Below, piece by piece: positions 11,246-21,845 of a stretch of 64,000 nucleotides of DNA; the first letter of the stretch is position 1, and each line of letters begins with the position of its first letter. Where the stretch lies: contig JAUCEF010000018.1 of assembly GCA_033558025.1 (NCBI GenBank), forward strand, positions 3,906,001 to 3,970,000, in the 5' to 3' direction. Both the position numbers and the translations under genes were made by a program. Below the pieces are notes generated by a model that searched no databases, had not been told where the DNA came from, and saw nothing but the letters and a program-made list of their open reading frames with translations. The stretch comes from Phytophthora sp. 'mugwort' (Eukaryota; Oomycota; Peronosporomycetes; Peronosporales; Peronosporaceae).

Positions 11246-12668
11246 ATGGTGGACACCTTTCAGCTATCATGTAGCATCGACGACGTGACTGGGCTGCTAT
11301 CTCTACGTTTAGGTGGTTTGCCTGCTCCACCGACCGCTGATAGCACGTCTACAAGTATCCTCCACAGTGACTCCCTGCTAGGAGACCAACGACTTGCTGT
11401 GGATAGAGACATGGCACTATTCCCGCTTGAGGTAACCCAAGAGACGTGGAAGCCATCGCACCTGCCCGATCGCTCCTTTATTTCACCTGAAGACGCCAAA
11501 CGAGCTCTAAACAAGTACGCGCGTGAGCACGGCTACGCAGTTATGCACAAAAGCAACTACAAGGACAAAATCGCGAGAGACAGCGAGCTGTGTATGGATG
11601 CGATCGCCACGGAGTTACACGGACCCACACCTATCTCAACCAGGCGTAATGCTGCATCGAGGAAATGTGGATCGGAGGTTAGTGTGATGCGTTTGCACAC
11701 TTCTTCTTCTCGACACATGGTTTTTTCAGCATCGATCACGCTCAAGAATCATCCTCCGTCCCATGAACCTGGTCCACACCCTGTTCATCGCCATGACGCC
11801 ATGATGTCAGCGATACCAGCTACCATTACGAGACACCGGAACTCATGCTGCTCAAACACTTCCCGTGATTTTTCAAGAACACCAAGCACTACCGTTATAG
11901 CCCGTGATGTATACAATGATCGTGAACGAGGTGCGATCGCAGCGTTAGGTAACTGCAGGCGCATCGAGGTTTTGCTCGATTTGCTGCAGACCGGTGATTA
12001 TTTTGTTGCCTACAAGACGGATACATCGAATCGATTGAGCCACATGTTGTTCGCCTTCAACGAGGCTCGAGCGATCTATATGGAGAACTCTGATGGCCTT
12101 CTGATGGGCTGTGGACCGCACCAACCAATTCAACACGCCATCGCTGAATATCGTCGGTGTTAGTGGGATGAATTCCACACTGCATGTGGCTCGAGCATTT
12201 TTACGCGGCGAGACCAAGGACGACTACTGCTGGGCCTTATTACTGATGCGTACGCTGATCAATGAGGCAGATATTGATCTCCCGCGCGTGTCGATAGCGA
12301 CTTGGCGTTATTGAACGCTTTGGAGGAGAACTTCGTGGGGGTGCCGTGCTGTTGTGCTTATGGCATGTTGTGAAGGATGTGGAAAAGCACGCTCGGAAGC
12401 ATGAATTCCCACGTGTGCTGGACAAAGCAAATACACGGCCACATCCCACCAAATATCAGGATTTGTTACTGCACCGATTGTTTTCTGATGCATTTCTCGT
12501 TGTAATGCTAGTTCCGAAGACGAGTATGCTGGACGGCGCTGGCAGTTGTATCTAATTTGTCCCTCAGAAGCCGCTTACGTGAACGACGTATGACTCGATA
12601 TCTGGCGCTATCGACGGGTAAGATGCTGGACCAACTTTGTGACACATTTCGGAATACACGCGACTTCA
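11246..12668 (+). pseudogene. MULE transposase, 5' part (interrupted)
   Basis: The frame from 11,246 opens with an N-terminal FAR1-like block (SFISPEDAKRALNKYAREHG, then KSNYKDKIAR). ITLKNHPPSHEP, VIARDVYNDRERG and FVAYKTDTSNRLSHMLFAFN follow, as in oomycete Mutator-like transposases. Near 12,095 the frame shifts, and the next frame reads VDRTNQFNTPSLNIVGVSGM and LHVARAFLRGETKDDYCWAL. Further on come SDLALLNALEENF, CLWHVVKDVEKHARK and, just before the break, HFGIHATS. The first catalytic Asp (usually LIDSTYKTN) appears as LLMGCGP, i.e. lost at the frameshift. The protein resumes at 15,134 after a copia insertion, so the gene was split as well as frameshifted. Confidence 0.75.
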
Positions 12669-12840
12669 TGGGGCGACGACGCTACCGTTAGTTGAAATTC
12701 ATACATGAGGGTTAACCTCACGAAAACTAGGCGTTCGTTCCAAACTGGAGGGCTGCCGATCAATACACCCCTGGCGTACTAGACTGTTGCCAGCGCTGAC
12801 TCTTAGTGCCAAGTGCTCTTACGTCGTTGACATTTTATTA
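12669..12840 (+). repeat. left LTR of copia C
   Basis: It starts TGGGGCGACGACGCTACC and ends near cattttatta. It matches the repeat at 14,957 in order and at most positions, with diagnostic shared stretches such as ctggagggctgcc and gactcttagtgcca. Confidence 0.7.
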
Positions 12841-12861
12841 GATTATGAGCTCAAGTCCGGG

Positions 12862-13950
12862 TAAGCATGGAGGGTCACAAGGTTGATGCCGTCCGCTCGC
12901 TCAAGCTTAACGGCAAAACTTCCTTGCATATAAGGAGGGCCTGAAGGCGGCGATTTCGGGCGAGCAAACCCGCCGTAAAGGAGGGCCTGTTCAGGCCCTC
13001 CTTTACGCAGGGACCCGGAAGTGCTGGAAGTTCCTGGCGCGAGGGGAGCCAAAACCCGAGAAGAACGGCACACTGGTGACGAAGAAAATGCGCAAGGTGT
13101 GGCGAAACAAGGCGCTGGTGTAGGCTGTTGTCCTGACGAACATCTGGACGACGTGACGCGAGTCCGGCTTGCTCATCTAAACAAGCCGCCAGCCAAGTGG
13201 GCGCACTGGTGGATGACTTCGAGAAAAAGTCGTTTGCGGTAGCGTTGTTTAAGAGAAGGGAATTGCTAAACGTGGAATTTGAGACTGGTGGTGGATCAAT
13301 CGGGACTATATCCATAGGGTGGAGGCAATTTGGCAAGAGCTGACACTCATGTTTCAGACAAGGAGGTGCGCTGTTAACTGGATTGGGTGAGAAGTACGGG
13401 AGTATGGTCGAAACCTTTGATATCTTGGACGACTATTCTCTGCAGCAAGTGAAATCAAGCTCACAAGTCGCGATGAGCGACTAAACCAGGTAAAGGCGGT
13501 GACGGAGGCCAAGGCCCGTAAGAAAAGGAATGGCCAGGTAGGAAAAGAAACATGGCAGTTCGTATCTATGCAGTCTGACGAGAAGGAGGTTTCGTTCGTC
13601 AAGAAGAACATACGTCGTGGAGGTGGTGGCCGAGGTCAAGCAAGCGACGACGTGCCGAGGTTGACTACCACAACTGTGATAAACTCGGGCACACGCATAT
13701 GAGTGTCGGGCTGCGTAAAAGGACCAGAAGCCAGGAGGCAAACAGAATCAAGGCAAGTTGCAGGGCAAGCGTCAACGACAAAATGAAGATGATACGTGCG
13801 AGGATCTCCCTGGCTACTATAACCCAAGCAAGGCCAGCGGGAAGAAAAGCAAGCCGGTTAACATGATCGAAATAGTGGAAGAAAAGCCGATGCCATGTTT
13901 CAATAACACAAAGGAGGATTATGCATTGGGAAGCAGCTTCTTCATCCCGT
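12862..13950 (+). pseudogene. copia C gag, frameshifted
   Basis: Starting near MEGHKVDAVRSLKLNGK the frames read a copia-type gag with FEKKSFAVALFKRRELLNVE and EIKLTSRDERLNQVKAVTEA (near 13,445-13,510). A zinc knuckle near 13,665-13,700 (DYHNCDKLGHTH) has its first Cys replaced by Tyr and a frameshift before the last Cys. Lys-rich sequence follows (GKRQRQNEDDTCEDLPGYYN). Frameshifts and stops occur throughout. Confidence 0.55.
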
Positions 13951-13954
13951 TTGT

Positions 13955-14760
13955 GTGTTGTACAACGCATCTAGCGTTAATATCTGTGGATGCGAAGAGG
14001 CATTTGCATCTCTTACATCGCAGTGCGACAGTATGATGAAGTGGTTCGACAACTCTCGTAAGAGAGTACAGATGAAAGGGTTGATTAAGTTCGCGATCGT
14101 GAATGCGCACACTAAGGCTGCAATATGGATAACGGTGGGAGCTCTCTATGTGAAAGGAGCGACTAACCTGCTATCGCAGCAGAAGTTGTACAGGGAGTAT
14201 GTCTTTTTCGCGCAGACTAGTGAAGACCAGGAGGTGATGACACTGGCAAATCGCGTGGAGCACATTGCCTGGACGTTTGGAATGACCGCTGACAGCTTAC
14301 CAGAAGATTTCGGATGTGGCATAATCGCCTAGCTCATGTCAATTGGTAGGTGGTCAAGGACATGTCATCGAAGGAGGTGGTCAAAGGTCTGGAGCTGACG
14401 AAAGAAGATACAAAGGGAACATTGCATTGCCTCAATTATGATATGCGAAAATTAAGAGAATGTCCTTCAAGAAGAACGGCCAAGCGGGCTACGGTGCCGT
14501 TCGCCAAAGTATTGATGGATCTAGGCTTTCTCAGCGTGCCCACACTGGCATTGAAACGTGTGTAGTGGCAGGCAACGAAGCGCGATGAGTTTATCATTTA
14601 TAATTATTTTGACATTGGTAAGTCTTTCCGATTGCAATTTGGAGCTCATTGCTGCAATTCTCTGCAGACTGTTAACATATCCAGAGCTCATAACGCGGCG
14701 TTGCGTTTGCCACATAACCGAATCAGGTCTGGGTCGGCCTGATACTCCATCAAAAGCATA
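13955..14760 (+). pseudogene. copia C protease and pre-integrase, truncated
   Basis: 13,955-14,332 reads NASSVNICGCEEAFASLTSQ, CDSMMKWFDNSRKRVQMKG and ALYVKGATNLLSQQKLYREY, the region around the aspartic protease of copia pol; the WLLDSGAS-type catalytic Asp box just upstream is destroyed. 14,350-14,565 continues with SSKEVVKGLELTKEDTKGTL and HCLNYDMRKLRECPS, the HHCC-type pre-integrase block with altered Cys. Homology ends near 14,760, about 200 bases before the right LTR. Confidence 0.6.
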
Positions 14761-14956
14761 ATTCGCCCTTGAATTTCCTCTTCAAGAGTGTCTTGGCTGG
14801 CAATAGTCCCGAAATCCACTCCACAGTGATTGGCTAAAAGGTATTTCTACGCGTAATAGTCTACGTGCCCTGATGCGTGTAGCCAACAAGCGGAGCGTTT
14901 CGACGTTGGCGTCGAGAAGAGAGTAAGAGAAAATGTTCGACATCAAGAAGATAATC

Positions 14957-15128
14957 TGGGACGACGACGCTACCGTTACTTGAAGATGCAGACATGAGGG
15001 TTGATCTAAAACCAAAATGCGTTAGTTCAAAACTGGAGGGCTGCCACTCAATACACTCCTGGCGTACTCGACTGTTGGCTGCACCGACTCTTAGTGCCAT
15101 AGGCTCTTAAGTTGTTGACTTTTTGTTA
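14957..15128 (+). repeat. right LTR of copia C
   Basis: It starts TGGGACGACGACGCTACC and has the same length as the left copy (172). It differs at many scattered positions, which implies an old insertion. Confidence 0.7.
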
Positions 15129-15133
15129 GGCTG

Positions 15134-15412
15134 AGAGGATCCATGTACGCTCATATTGTCCGGAATATCCACCGCTACGCTCTTCTCAGCTGTGTAAACA
15201 TGCACAATCACGTAGACTTACTCATTATGCCGTGTTCAGGCACATACACCAACTGTACCGGACTGCCTTGCGTTCACAAGTTGCACAGTGTTGTGTTTCA
15301 CCAGCCAGAAAACTTTCATCGCCATTGGTGGGTAGATCGAGAGGAAGCAGCATCACCAGCTTCAATTACAGTGCTCGAACCTGAACGTATTCGTGATCGA
15401 CGGGCTTAGCGA
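15134..15412 (+). pseudogene. MULE transposase, 3' part with SWIM finger
   Basis: Reading resumes directly after copia C. PCSGTYTNCTGLPCVHKLHS is a SWIM-type zinc finger (Cys-x-n-Cys-x-His), and FHRHWWVDREEAASP and VLEPERIRDRRA are the usual tail of oomycete MULE transposases, ending at a stop near 15,406. Together with 11,246-12,668 it makes one split gene. Confidence 0.7.
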
Positions 15413-15900
15413 TCATCACTGCGAGCTGCATGTCGCAGTGTTTCGCGCACGCGAGGACTGCGCCACAGAAATTCGACGACTTCCATCAGCTTTCGAGCTC
15501 TCTATTCATGGTCGTGTTCAGCGTGTGCTGCATGACATTCACTTGTACTTGTAAGCTGGAGTAGATTCTCGTAAAAATGTAAACCGTCAATAAAGTTGCT
15601 TTTCCACCTAAGCGAGAGAACACGAGGAGCTTGTCCTTATACTTGACAATAACAGTTTACTTTAGTGTGATGCTTCCAGGCATACAAGCACATTCGAGTA
15701 GATTTAAATCCAATTGAGTAGATCTGAATACAAACTTCACTTTAACTCGAACAGATGCAGATTTACTCGAACGGATTCGTATCTATTCGAATGAATGCTG
15801 AACTACTCGATTGGAATCAGATTTAGATTTATTTGTTGGCGGGTATCCTTCCACTCTCAATATTCCCCTTTTCTGAAGTCGTCTCCACCACCAACCAATG
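15413..15900. repeat. gap with a second cluster of CTCGAA-type short repeats
   Basis: No gene is seen. Between about 15,680 and 15,830 the motif recurs in both orientations (attcgagtagatttaaatcc, ttgagtagatctgaat, aactcgaacagatgcag, tactcgaacggattcg, attcgaatgaatgc, tactcgattgg). It lies immediately upstream of the transposase-like helix-turn-helix at 15.9-16.3 kb. Confidence 0.45.
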
Positions 15901-15929
15901 CTTGTCATGCCGAAGCGCGCTTGCGTGTA

Positions 15930-16330
15930 GACGCCAGTCGAAGAACAAGTCACGAAGCTGAAGACACGGCAACAACATAAGGAGTGGACGATCACTCAAG
16001 CTGCCGAAGCACTGGGTGTCAAGCCTAATACATTACCAGGCTGGCGTAAAAAGCTATCGGATCCAGAGCTCAGCTTCATTAAAGACCCCAGTGTAATTCG
16101 CGGGCTCTACAGGAGAAAGGGTGGTGGTCGTCCGCGCGAGGTGAAACCGTACGAGAAGCGTGTTTTGGAGTTTTACGATAACTATGGGCGCGATGGTGGT
16201 GTTGTGACCCATGCAACACTCCTGACCTACTGCGGCAATATTCCGTACTTTGCGCAGATATATCCAAAGACACAGACAACATGTGTGAAACATTTTTGAA
16301 GTACTACCAGTCACGAAAATGTTTATGGCG
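15930..16330 (+). pseudogene. helix-turn-helix head of a pogo-like transposase
   Basis: One plus-strand frame reads HKEWTITQAAEALGVKPNTL, then PGWRKKLSDPELSFIKDP, GLYRRKGGGRPREVKPYEK and RVLEFYDNYGRDGGVVTHAT. This is a helix-turn-helix followed by the GRP-x-E and 'YE-x-RVLEFYDNYRRDGG' linker that I associate with oomycete pogo-like (DDE_1) transposases. Homology fades after QTTCVKHF at about 16,295. No DDE blocks are visible, so it is a 5' remnant. Confidence 0.5.
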
Positions 16331-16409
16331 AGACGCAGGAGGAGGTTGCAGAGCCCGAATATGCCTAAGAGAATTTCGCTGCAGTATCTTCAGCCGGATC
16401 CGTGTTCAT

Positions 16410-17670
16410 TTTGACAAGTGCAAATCATGAAGCCCAGCAAGAATCAGTTCCGGAAGGGGGGTGAGCTGGCGGAGGACGAAGAGCCCACACTTCCGGCAAC
16501 TGACAAAAACTCGCAGCATTCTGCAACTTCCACTCCCTCTTTGGAACCACAGCCGCCCTTAATCATCGAGGGAACAACTGCAACAACGAAAGCTATTGCG
16601 AAGGAAACGCAGCGTCTGTCGCTACAAACTACTTGTGAATGCTGGCAGAGTTGGAGCGCCGTACGTGGAATATGCTTCGCGATTGCGCCGGCTAGAGGTG
16701 CGTCAAGTTAAACGTGTTAATGCTTCAGTTACTAGCAAGGACGACAAAGAGGCAACAATGTCGAGTGAGCTCGACACTGGACTTCCCTCCAGCTCGTTGC
16801 AGATGTGCGGCAAATAAGTCAATGCATTTCTAGTGAAATGGAAGAAAACCCGAGGTGCATCCATTAAACGCAAGAATGTTGTCGTCACCGTGTCCGGTAC
16901 TACATACAACATTGAAACTGTCCATGCAATGGTCAAGTGGTATACGCTGCGGGAGCGCTACGATAAGCTTGATAGTGCGATGAAGTGGGTGGCAGACAGC
17001 AATACGCAGTGATTACCCCAGTGGATGGCTACAATGAAGATCCTCGTATATCCATGAAGATATGAGCTATATCTTCTGAGATTGCGAGTTCTCCATGAAG
17101 ACTGGTATTTGATGGCGTTTGCTGGAAAACAACAAATTGACGAAGCCTGTCTGGATCGGGGTATTGCTGTTCTTATGAATCAGTACCGCAATAAGCATTT
17201 GGTAGTGGCTTTACCAGCTAACGTTCTCCACGTACCAACAACCGACTTCCAGCTTGAGCTTGCTCAAAACCAGACGGTTTCATCAATGTCAAAAACCAAG
17301 AGACCCCACCGGCGGTGCTGATGTTCGTGAACACAAACCGCAATCACTAGTATGAAGTGATTTGTGATCCATCCAAGTCGACCGTGACCGTACTTGACCC
17401 ACAACAACACGGGGATCGGCTTATTGCTATCCTTCAATGCGTCCAATACAATATTAGTCCACTGTTGCCTCGCGACACTATCGCTACAAGACCTACATCA
17501 CTATCTCACTGCGAGACAACTACAATTGCGGCATTGGTGTACTTGTGTTCTTAGAAGCGTTCCTGTCGAATACCCCGGCGAAATGTGTGAATCACAGAGT
17601 GCGAGATGCAATGCAATTCTTCACATACCGATTTCTTGGCAAAACAATAGGGGCAGGTAGTTAAACGATG
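16410..17670 (+). pseudogene. Ulp1-type (C48) cysteine protease remnant
   Basis: Across several frames the plus strand shows an acidic/Thr-rich N-terminal part, an arginine-rich segment (KLLVNAGRVGAPYVEYASRL), and then a protease-like core. EDWYLMAFAGKQQIDEACLD is followed near 17,330 by VLMFVNTNRNH with a TAG stop where the family has Trp. VICDPSKSTVTVLDPQQ comes next, and near 17,505-17,560 LRDNYNCGIGVLVFLEAFLS. The His (about 17,345), Asp (about 17,396) and Cys (17,527-17,529) fit the C48 triad order, so the catalytic residues are still readable although in different frames. Oomycete MULE and other elements often carry such proteases, so it may be element-derived. Substrate unknown. Confidence 0.5.
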
Positions 17671-18971
17671 CAGTTACGAATCACTGTACGCTATAGGTGA
17701 TTGAGGCGATATGCCAATTTGGCCAAATGTCGCCACCACACCGCGGCGCTCAGGATCGTCACTTGGTGACCGTAGTCATTGTCTCCGACGTGCTGGTCGC
17801 CAAGAAAAGAATTCCACTAACAAAACTACTTGAACCTGGACACACCACAACCTTCGTCACTCACAGATATGACACACTTCAACCCAGCGCTAGCATTACT
17901 GAACCTGCTGCCGATACGAAAAGTCGCGTGTTAGCGCTAGTGCTTACCTCGTTGCGGCCGCTCGAAAAACACCAAACGATGCTCGAGGACCGGTGCACTC
18001 CACCACTGCTCTCCGCACCATCGTCGCTTCTCACAACACTGTCAACGCTTGTCAGCAAACCGCACCGCAGACACGGAGAAACACGCTGCTACCAGCAGCA
18101 CCCCTGCAGGAGTCGCCGCTCGACACAGTCACAGCACCGCCAAAGCCGCTAGTAGACGAACCGCCAGATATGGGCACAGCTCCGGCGAGACCCGCTCGAC
18201 GAAGTAGAATCGCCGCCCATTCCCACTGACCCGAAAGTCCCCGTCACGAAACCGCCGCCCACGATATCGCTTCCTTCCTCTCTCTGCAGTGCCGTGTCCA
18301 AATGGCATCTTGCTTGCGCTGAATGGTGTAGTCCGCATGGAGTTAGCAGTACTGCCACGAACTCTCTTACAGAATGATGCGCACCACTGCGCAGTGTCTG
18401 TGCAAATTGTGCCTTTTGCTAAGAATCAGTGCCTGTCGCTATCAGTTCCTGAACAATTCCGTGCAATTGATTAAAATTAGTCATCCCCTGAGTGCGTGCA
18501 CGAATATTCTCTGCTTTTCACTACGACCCCCTTGTTATTCCGCAGATTGTCATCTCCCAACTGATAATCGCTGATCGCGCTCCGTCCCGCACTTACAGTT
18601 GCGAATCGAGATACTTATGGAAGGGACTACACCGACATGCTCTGGGCATTAGCTTTTTATTAGTCAGATTCTATGCTTGAAAATTGAAATCAGGTCATAG
18701 CAGACTGGCCAACAAAGAATCATATTTGTGCTAGCTATGGTGGCTAAGGTAAATATCTGGATCGTGTTGTGTACATAGGTACTCGACTAAATGCATTTCG
18801 ATTACGGAAGTCCCGTCCTATCTGCCCTACCTTGCACTGTGGGCAGCTTCTGATTACTAATCAGGAGGCCTCATGGATACCCACTATTTGGACACATTCC
18901 AATACCCATTTCAAAACAATAGATTTTCAAAAGCAAATGGTCCCATTTCTCCATCCATACAGTACCTACAA
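17671..18971. other. region without a recognised gene, upstream of the helicase
   Basis: A proline/threonine/arginine-rich frame at 17,697-18,152 shows no domain. The rest holds only short frames. The last 200 bases are presumably the promoter of the DEAH helicase. Pyrimidine-rich CATTT motifs occur at 18,904 and 18,943. Confidence 0.4.
18943..18957 (+). promoter_or_regulatory. possible initiator of the helicase gene
   Basis: The sequence ccatttctccatcc resembles the oomycete initiator consensus (YCAYTYYNCAWTTT-like) but with mismatches, and lies 15-30 bases before the preferred ATG. If transcription starts here, the more upstream ATG at 18,873 cannot be the start. Weak evidence. Confidence 0.3.
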
Positions 18972-21845
18972 ATGGCAGGAGGCAACACCGCGCGCAAGCC
19001 GCGTCGTTCCGACGGCTTCTCGCGCCGCCGGCGGCGCTCGGACAGCGATGAAAGGACCCACCCAACCTCCCAAGATAGCGGTGATGGAGCTGACGTCGAG
19101 ATTGTCCCTGACTTCCGCTCCAAACGCGAGTTAGAGGCCGCGCAAGACGAATCGAAGCTCACACCTGACGAACGCGAGCGACTTCGCGACCGTGAGGAGC
19201 GCGATGCCTTCGCCGAGCGGCTGCGCCAACGTGACGAGGGTCGCGCTAAGCGCAAGCGCAAGGCTGAGGAGATTGAGAGCTCCGAGGGCCTCACGAGCGA
19301 CGAGATCAAGCAGCTTGCACGGCGTGGTACACTTAATGACGGACAGGATGCGCTCAGCGAGAAGCTGGGGCGACTCCGAGAGCTCAGCAGACAAGAGTAC
19401 CTTAAAAAGAGGGAGGAGAAGGAGCTGGAGCTGCTGGAATTCCAGCTAAAAGACGAGGACGTCCTGTTTGAAGAGGCCAAGAAGTCGAGGAAGGAGCAGG
19501 AGCAGCTGGAGCTCAATAGGAGGATCCTTGAGACAGCCAAAGCTCGGTCCAAGAAGGAGGAGGTGGACGGATATCAAATCCCAGATTCGTATGAAGAAGT
19601 GGATGATGAAGGGAACAGAATCAGGAAGAAGGAAGACTTGCTGATGAACAGATATGAGGAGGAAGAGGTGTTCCACACGGAGCAGGAGGTCTGGGAAGAG
19701 ACGCAAGTCAAAATGGCGGTCAGCAGGTTCGGAGCCAAGGATAAACACCAGCGCGAGAAGGTGGAGGAGGAAGACGAGCTCGTATTCGACGACCAGATTG
19801 ACTTCATCTCGCAGCAGATGCTGTCAGGACACCATGTGAGTGACGAGGATGTTAGAGAGGCAAGGAAGAAGATGGAACAGTCCAAGCATATGACCATGCA
19901 GGAAGGAAGGAAACAGTTGCCAGTGTATCCGTATCGGGAATCACTATTGGAAGCGATTCGGAACTATCCTGTGATTATTATTGAAGGAGAAACGGGATCG
20001 GGCAAGACGACACAGATCCCGCAGTATCTGCATGAGGTTGGATACTCGGAGCTCGGTATGATTGGGTGCACGCAGCCGAGACGAGTTGCTGCCATGAGTG
20101 TGGCTGCTCGAGTGGCGCAGGAGATGGATGTTAAGCTGGGAAATGAGGTCGGTTACTCAATTCGTTTCGAGGATTGCACCAGTGACAAGACGGTAATTAA
20201 GTACATGACGGATGGTATGCTGCTGCGTGAGTTCTTAACTGAACCGGATCTCAAGTCATACAGCGTTATGATCATCGATGAGGCACACGAACGTACGCTA
20301 AGTACAGACATTCTGTTCGGTCTGATTAAGGATATTGCGCGCTTCCGAGATGATATCAAGATTATTGTGGCTAGTGCGACGCTGGATGCAACCAAGTTCA
20401 GCGCCTACTTTGATGATGCTCCCATTTTCAAGATTCCTGGACGAATGTACCCTGTGGATATTCTGTACACGAAGGCCCCCGAGGCTGACTACCTGGATGC
20501 TGCTATCGTAACTGTGTTGCAGATCCACATTACCCAACCGCTTGGAGATATTCTCGTGTTCTTTACGGGCCAAGAAGAAATCGAAGCTGCTGAAGAAATA
20601 TTACTGCAGCGTACGCGAGGTCTTGGTTCTCGAATACGTGAGTTACTCATTCGTCCGATCTATGCAACGTTGCCGTCAGAGCGCCAGGCTCAAGTCTTTG
20701 AGCCAACACCCGAGGGAGCTCGGAAAGTGGTGCTGAGTACGAATATTGCTGAGACGTCACTGACAATTGCTGGCATCTGTTACGTGATCGACACTGGATT
20801 TTGCAAACAGACTAACTACAATGCGCAGACAGGTATGGAGTCTCTGCTGGTGGCCCCAGTCTCACAAGCTATGGCCAACCAGCGCGCTGGCCGAGCAGGT
20901 CGAACAGCCCCGGGGAAGTGCTTCCGTCTGTACACGGCGTGGTCGTACAAGAACGAGCTTGACGAGAACACGGTGCCAGAAATCCAGCGCACGAATCTTG
21001 CCAGTGTGGTGCTACTTATGAAGTCGCTTGGTATTAACGATCTGCTTCACTTTGACTTCATGGATCCTCCTCCAGAGAAGGCCCTTATTCGCTCGCTCGA
21101 ACAGCTTTATGCTCTTGGCGCCCTGAATGGCTTGGGTGAACTGACAAAGCTGGGACGTCGTATGGCCGAGTTCCCACTTGATCCCATGATGTCCAAGGCA
21201 CTGCTCGCCTCGGAGAAGTTTGGCTGCGTCGAAGAAGTGATGACGGTCTGCGCTATGCTGAGTGTGAACAATTCGATCTTTTACCGACCGAAGGACAAGG
21301 CAGTTCATGCTGATAACGCGCGACTCAATTTTGCGCGTGGTGGTGGCGGTGATCACATCACATTGATGAATGTTTACAACCAATGGGTTGAGACGAATTA
21401 TTCTACCCAGTGGACTTACGAGAACTTTGTGATCATGCGCTCACTGAAAACTGCTCGTGATGTACGCGAGCAACTGGAGGGTCTGTGTGATCGCGTGGAG
21501 CTCGAGCGAACAAGTAACCGTAGCGACCATGAGCCGATCCGGAAAGCTATCTGTGCTGGCTACTTTTACAACACGGCCAAGCTGGACAACTCGGGCCACT
21601 ACAAGACCGTGAAAAAGGCACAGTCTGTTCATATCCACCCAAGTTCCTGCCTCATTAAACTTGAAGAAGTCCCGCGTTGGGTCGTGTACCATGAACTGGC
21701 GTTTACGACGAAGGAGTACATGCGCAATGTGATCCCCATCAAATCTGAGTGGCTTATGGAACTCGCACCGCATTATTATAAAACCAAAGAAGTTGAGGAT
21801 GCCCGCGCCAAGAAGATGCCAAAGGCTGCCGGTAGAGCAGGTTAG
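18972..21845 (+). CDS. DHX16: DEAH-box pre-mRNA splicing helicase, Prp2/DHX16-like
   Basis: The protein is a spliceosomal RNA-dependent ATPase that remodels the activated spliceosome before the first step of splicing. From the ATG at 18,972 it is 957 residues, close to human DHX16 (about 1,040). The N-terminal third is charged and coiled-coil-like, with the DHX16-type stretch [20 protein letters not shown]. The helicase core has motif [16 protein letters not shown] (about residue 339), Ia [25 protein letters not shown] (about 436), [28 protein letters not shown] and [11 protein letters not shown] (about 637). Winged-helix, ratchet and OB-fold regions follow. The frame is intact. A start at 18,873 would add 33 unconserved residues, and the initiator-like motif argues against it. 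The paralogues Prp22/DHX8 and Prp43/DHX15 fit the N-terminus less well. Confidence 0.92.
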   Translation: MAGGNTARKPRRSDGFSRRRRRSDSDERTHPTSQDSGDGADVEIVPDFRSKRELEAAQDESKLTPDERERLRDREERDAFAERLRQRDEGRAKRKRKAEEIESSEGLTSDEIKQLARRGTLNDGQDALSEKLGRLRELSRQEYLKKREEKELELLEFQLKDEDVLFEEAKKSRKEQEQLELNRRILETAKARSKKEEVDGYQIPDSYEEVDDEGNRIRKKEDLLMNRYEEEEVFHTEQEVWEETQVKMAVSRFGAKDKHQREKVEEEDELVFDDQIDFISQQMLSGHHVSDEDVREARKKMEQSKHMTMQEGRKQLPVYPYRESLLEAIRNYPVIIIEGETGSGKTTQIPQYLHEVGYSELGMIGCTQPRRVAAMSVAARVAQEMDVKLGNEVGYSIRFEDCTSDKTVIKYMTDGMLLREFLTEPDLKSYSVMIIDEAHERTLSTDILFGLIKDIARFRDDIKIIVASATLDATKFSAYFDDAPIFKIPGRMYPVDILYTKAPEADYLDAAIVTVLQIHITQPLGDILVFFTGQEEIEAAEEILLQRTRGLGSRIRELLIRPIYATLPSERQAQVFEPTPEGARKVVLSTNIAETSLTIAGICYVIDTGFCKQTNYNAQTGMESLLVAPVSQAMANQRAGRAGRTAPGKCFRLYTAWSYKNELDENTVPEIQRTNLASVVLLMKSLGINDLLHFDFMDPPPEKALIRSLEQLYALGALNGLGELTKLGRRMAEFPLDPMMSKALLASEKFGCVEEVMTVCAMLSVNNSIFYRPKDKAVHADNARLNFARGGGGDHITLMNVYNQWVETNYSTQWTYENFVIMRSLKTARDVREQLEGLCDRVELERTSNRSDHEPIRKAICAGYFYNTAKLDNSGHYKTVKKAQSVHIHPSSCLIKLEEVPRWVVYHELAFTTKEYMRNVIPIKSEWLMELAPHYYKTKEVEDARAKKMPKAAGRAG

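Larger units (their letters stand above)
12669..15128 (+). mobile_element. copia element C, small, inserted in the MULE
   Basis: A 2.46-kb unit is bounded by two related direct repeats (12,669-12,840 and 14,957-15,128). Inside on the plus strand are gag and then protease/pre-integrase sequence, but integrase, reverse transcriptase and RNase H are missing, so it is internally deleted. The sequence just after the left repeat (attatgagctcaag) is placed and shaped like the primer-binding site of the other copia elements here. MULE transposase homology stops at its left edge and restarts at its right edge, which fixes it as an insertion. No matching target duplication is visible. Confidence 0.7.

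Noticed and set aside
18911..19552. Minus-strand 213-codon frame opposite the helicase N-terminus
   Set aside because: Serine/arginine-rich shadow of the charged coiled-coil coding strand, with no domain of its own.
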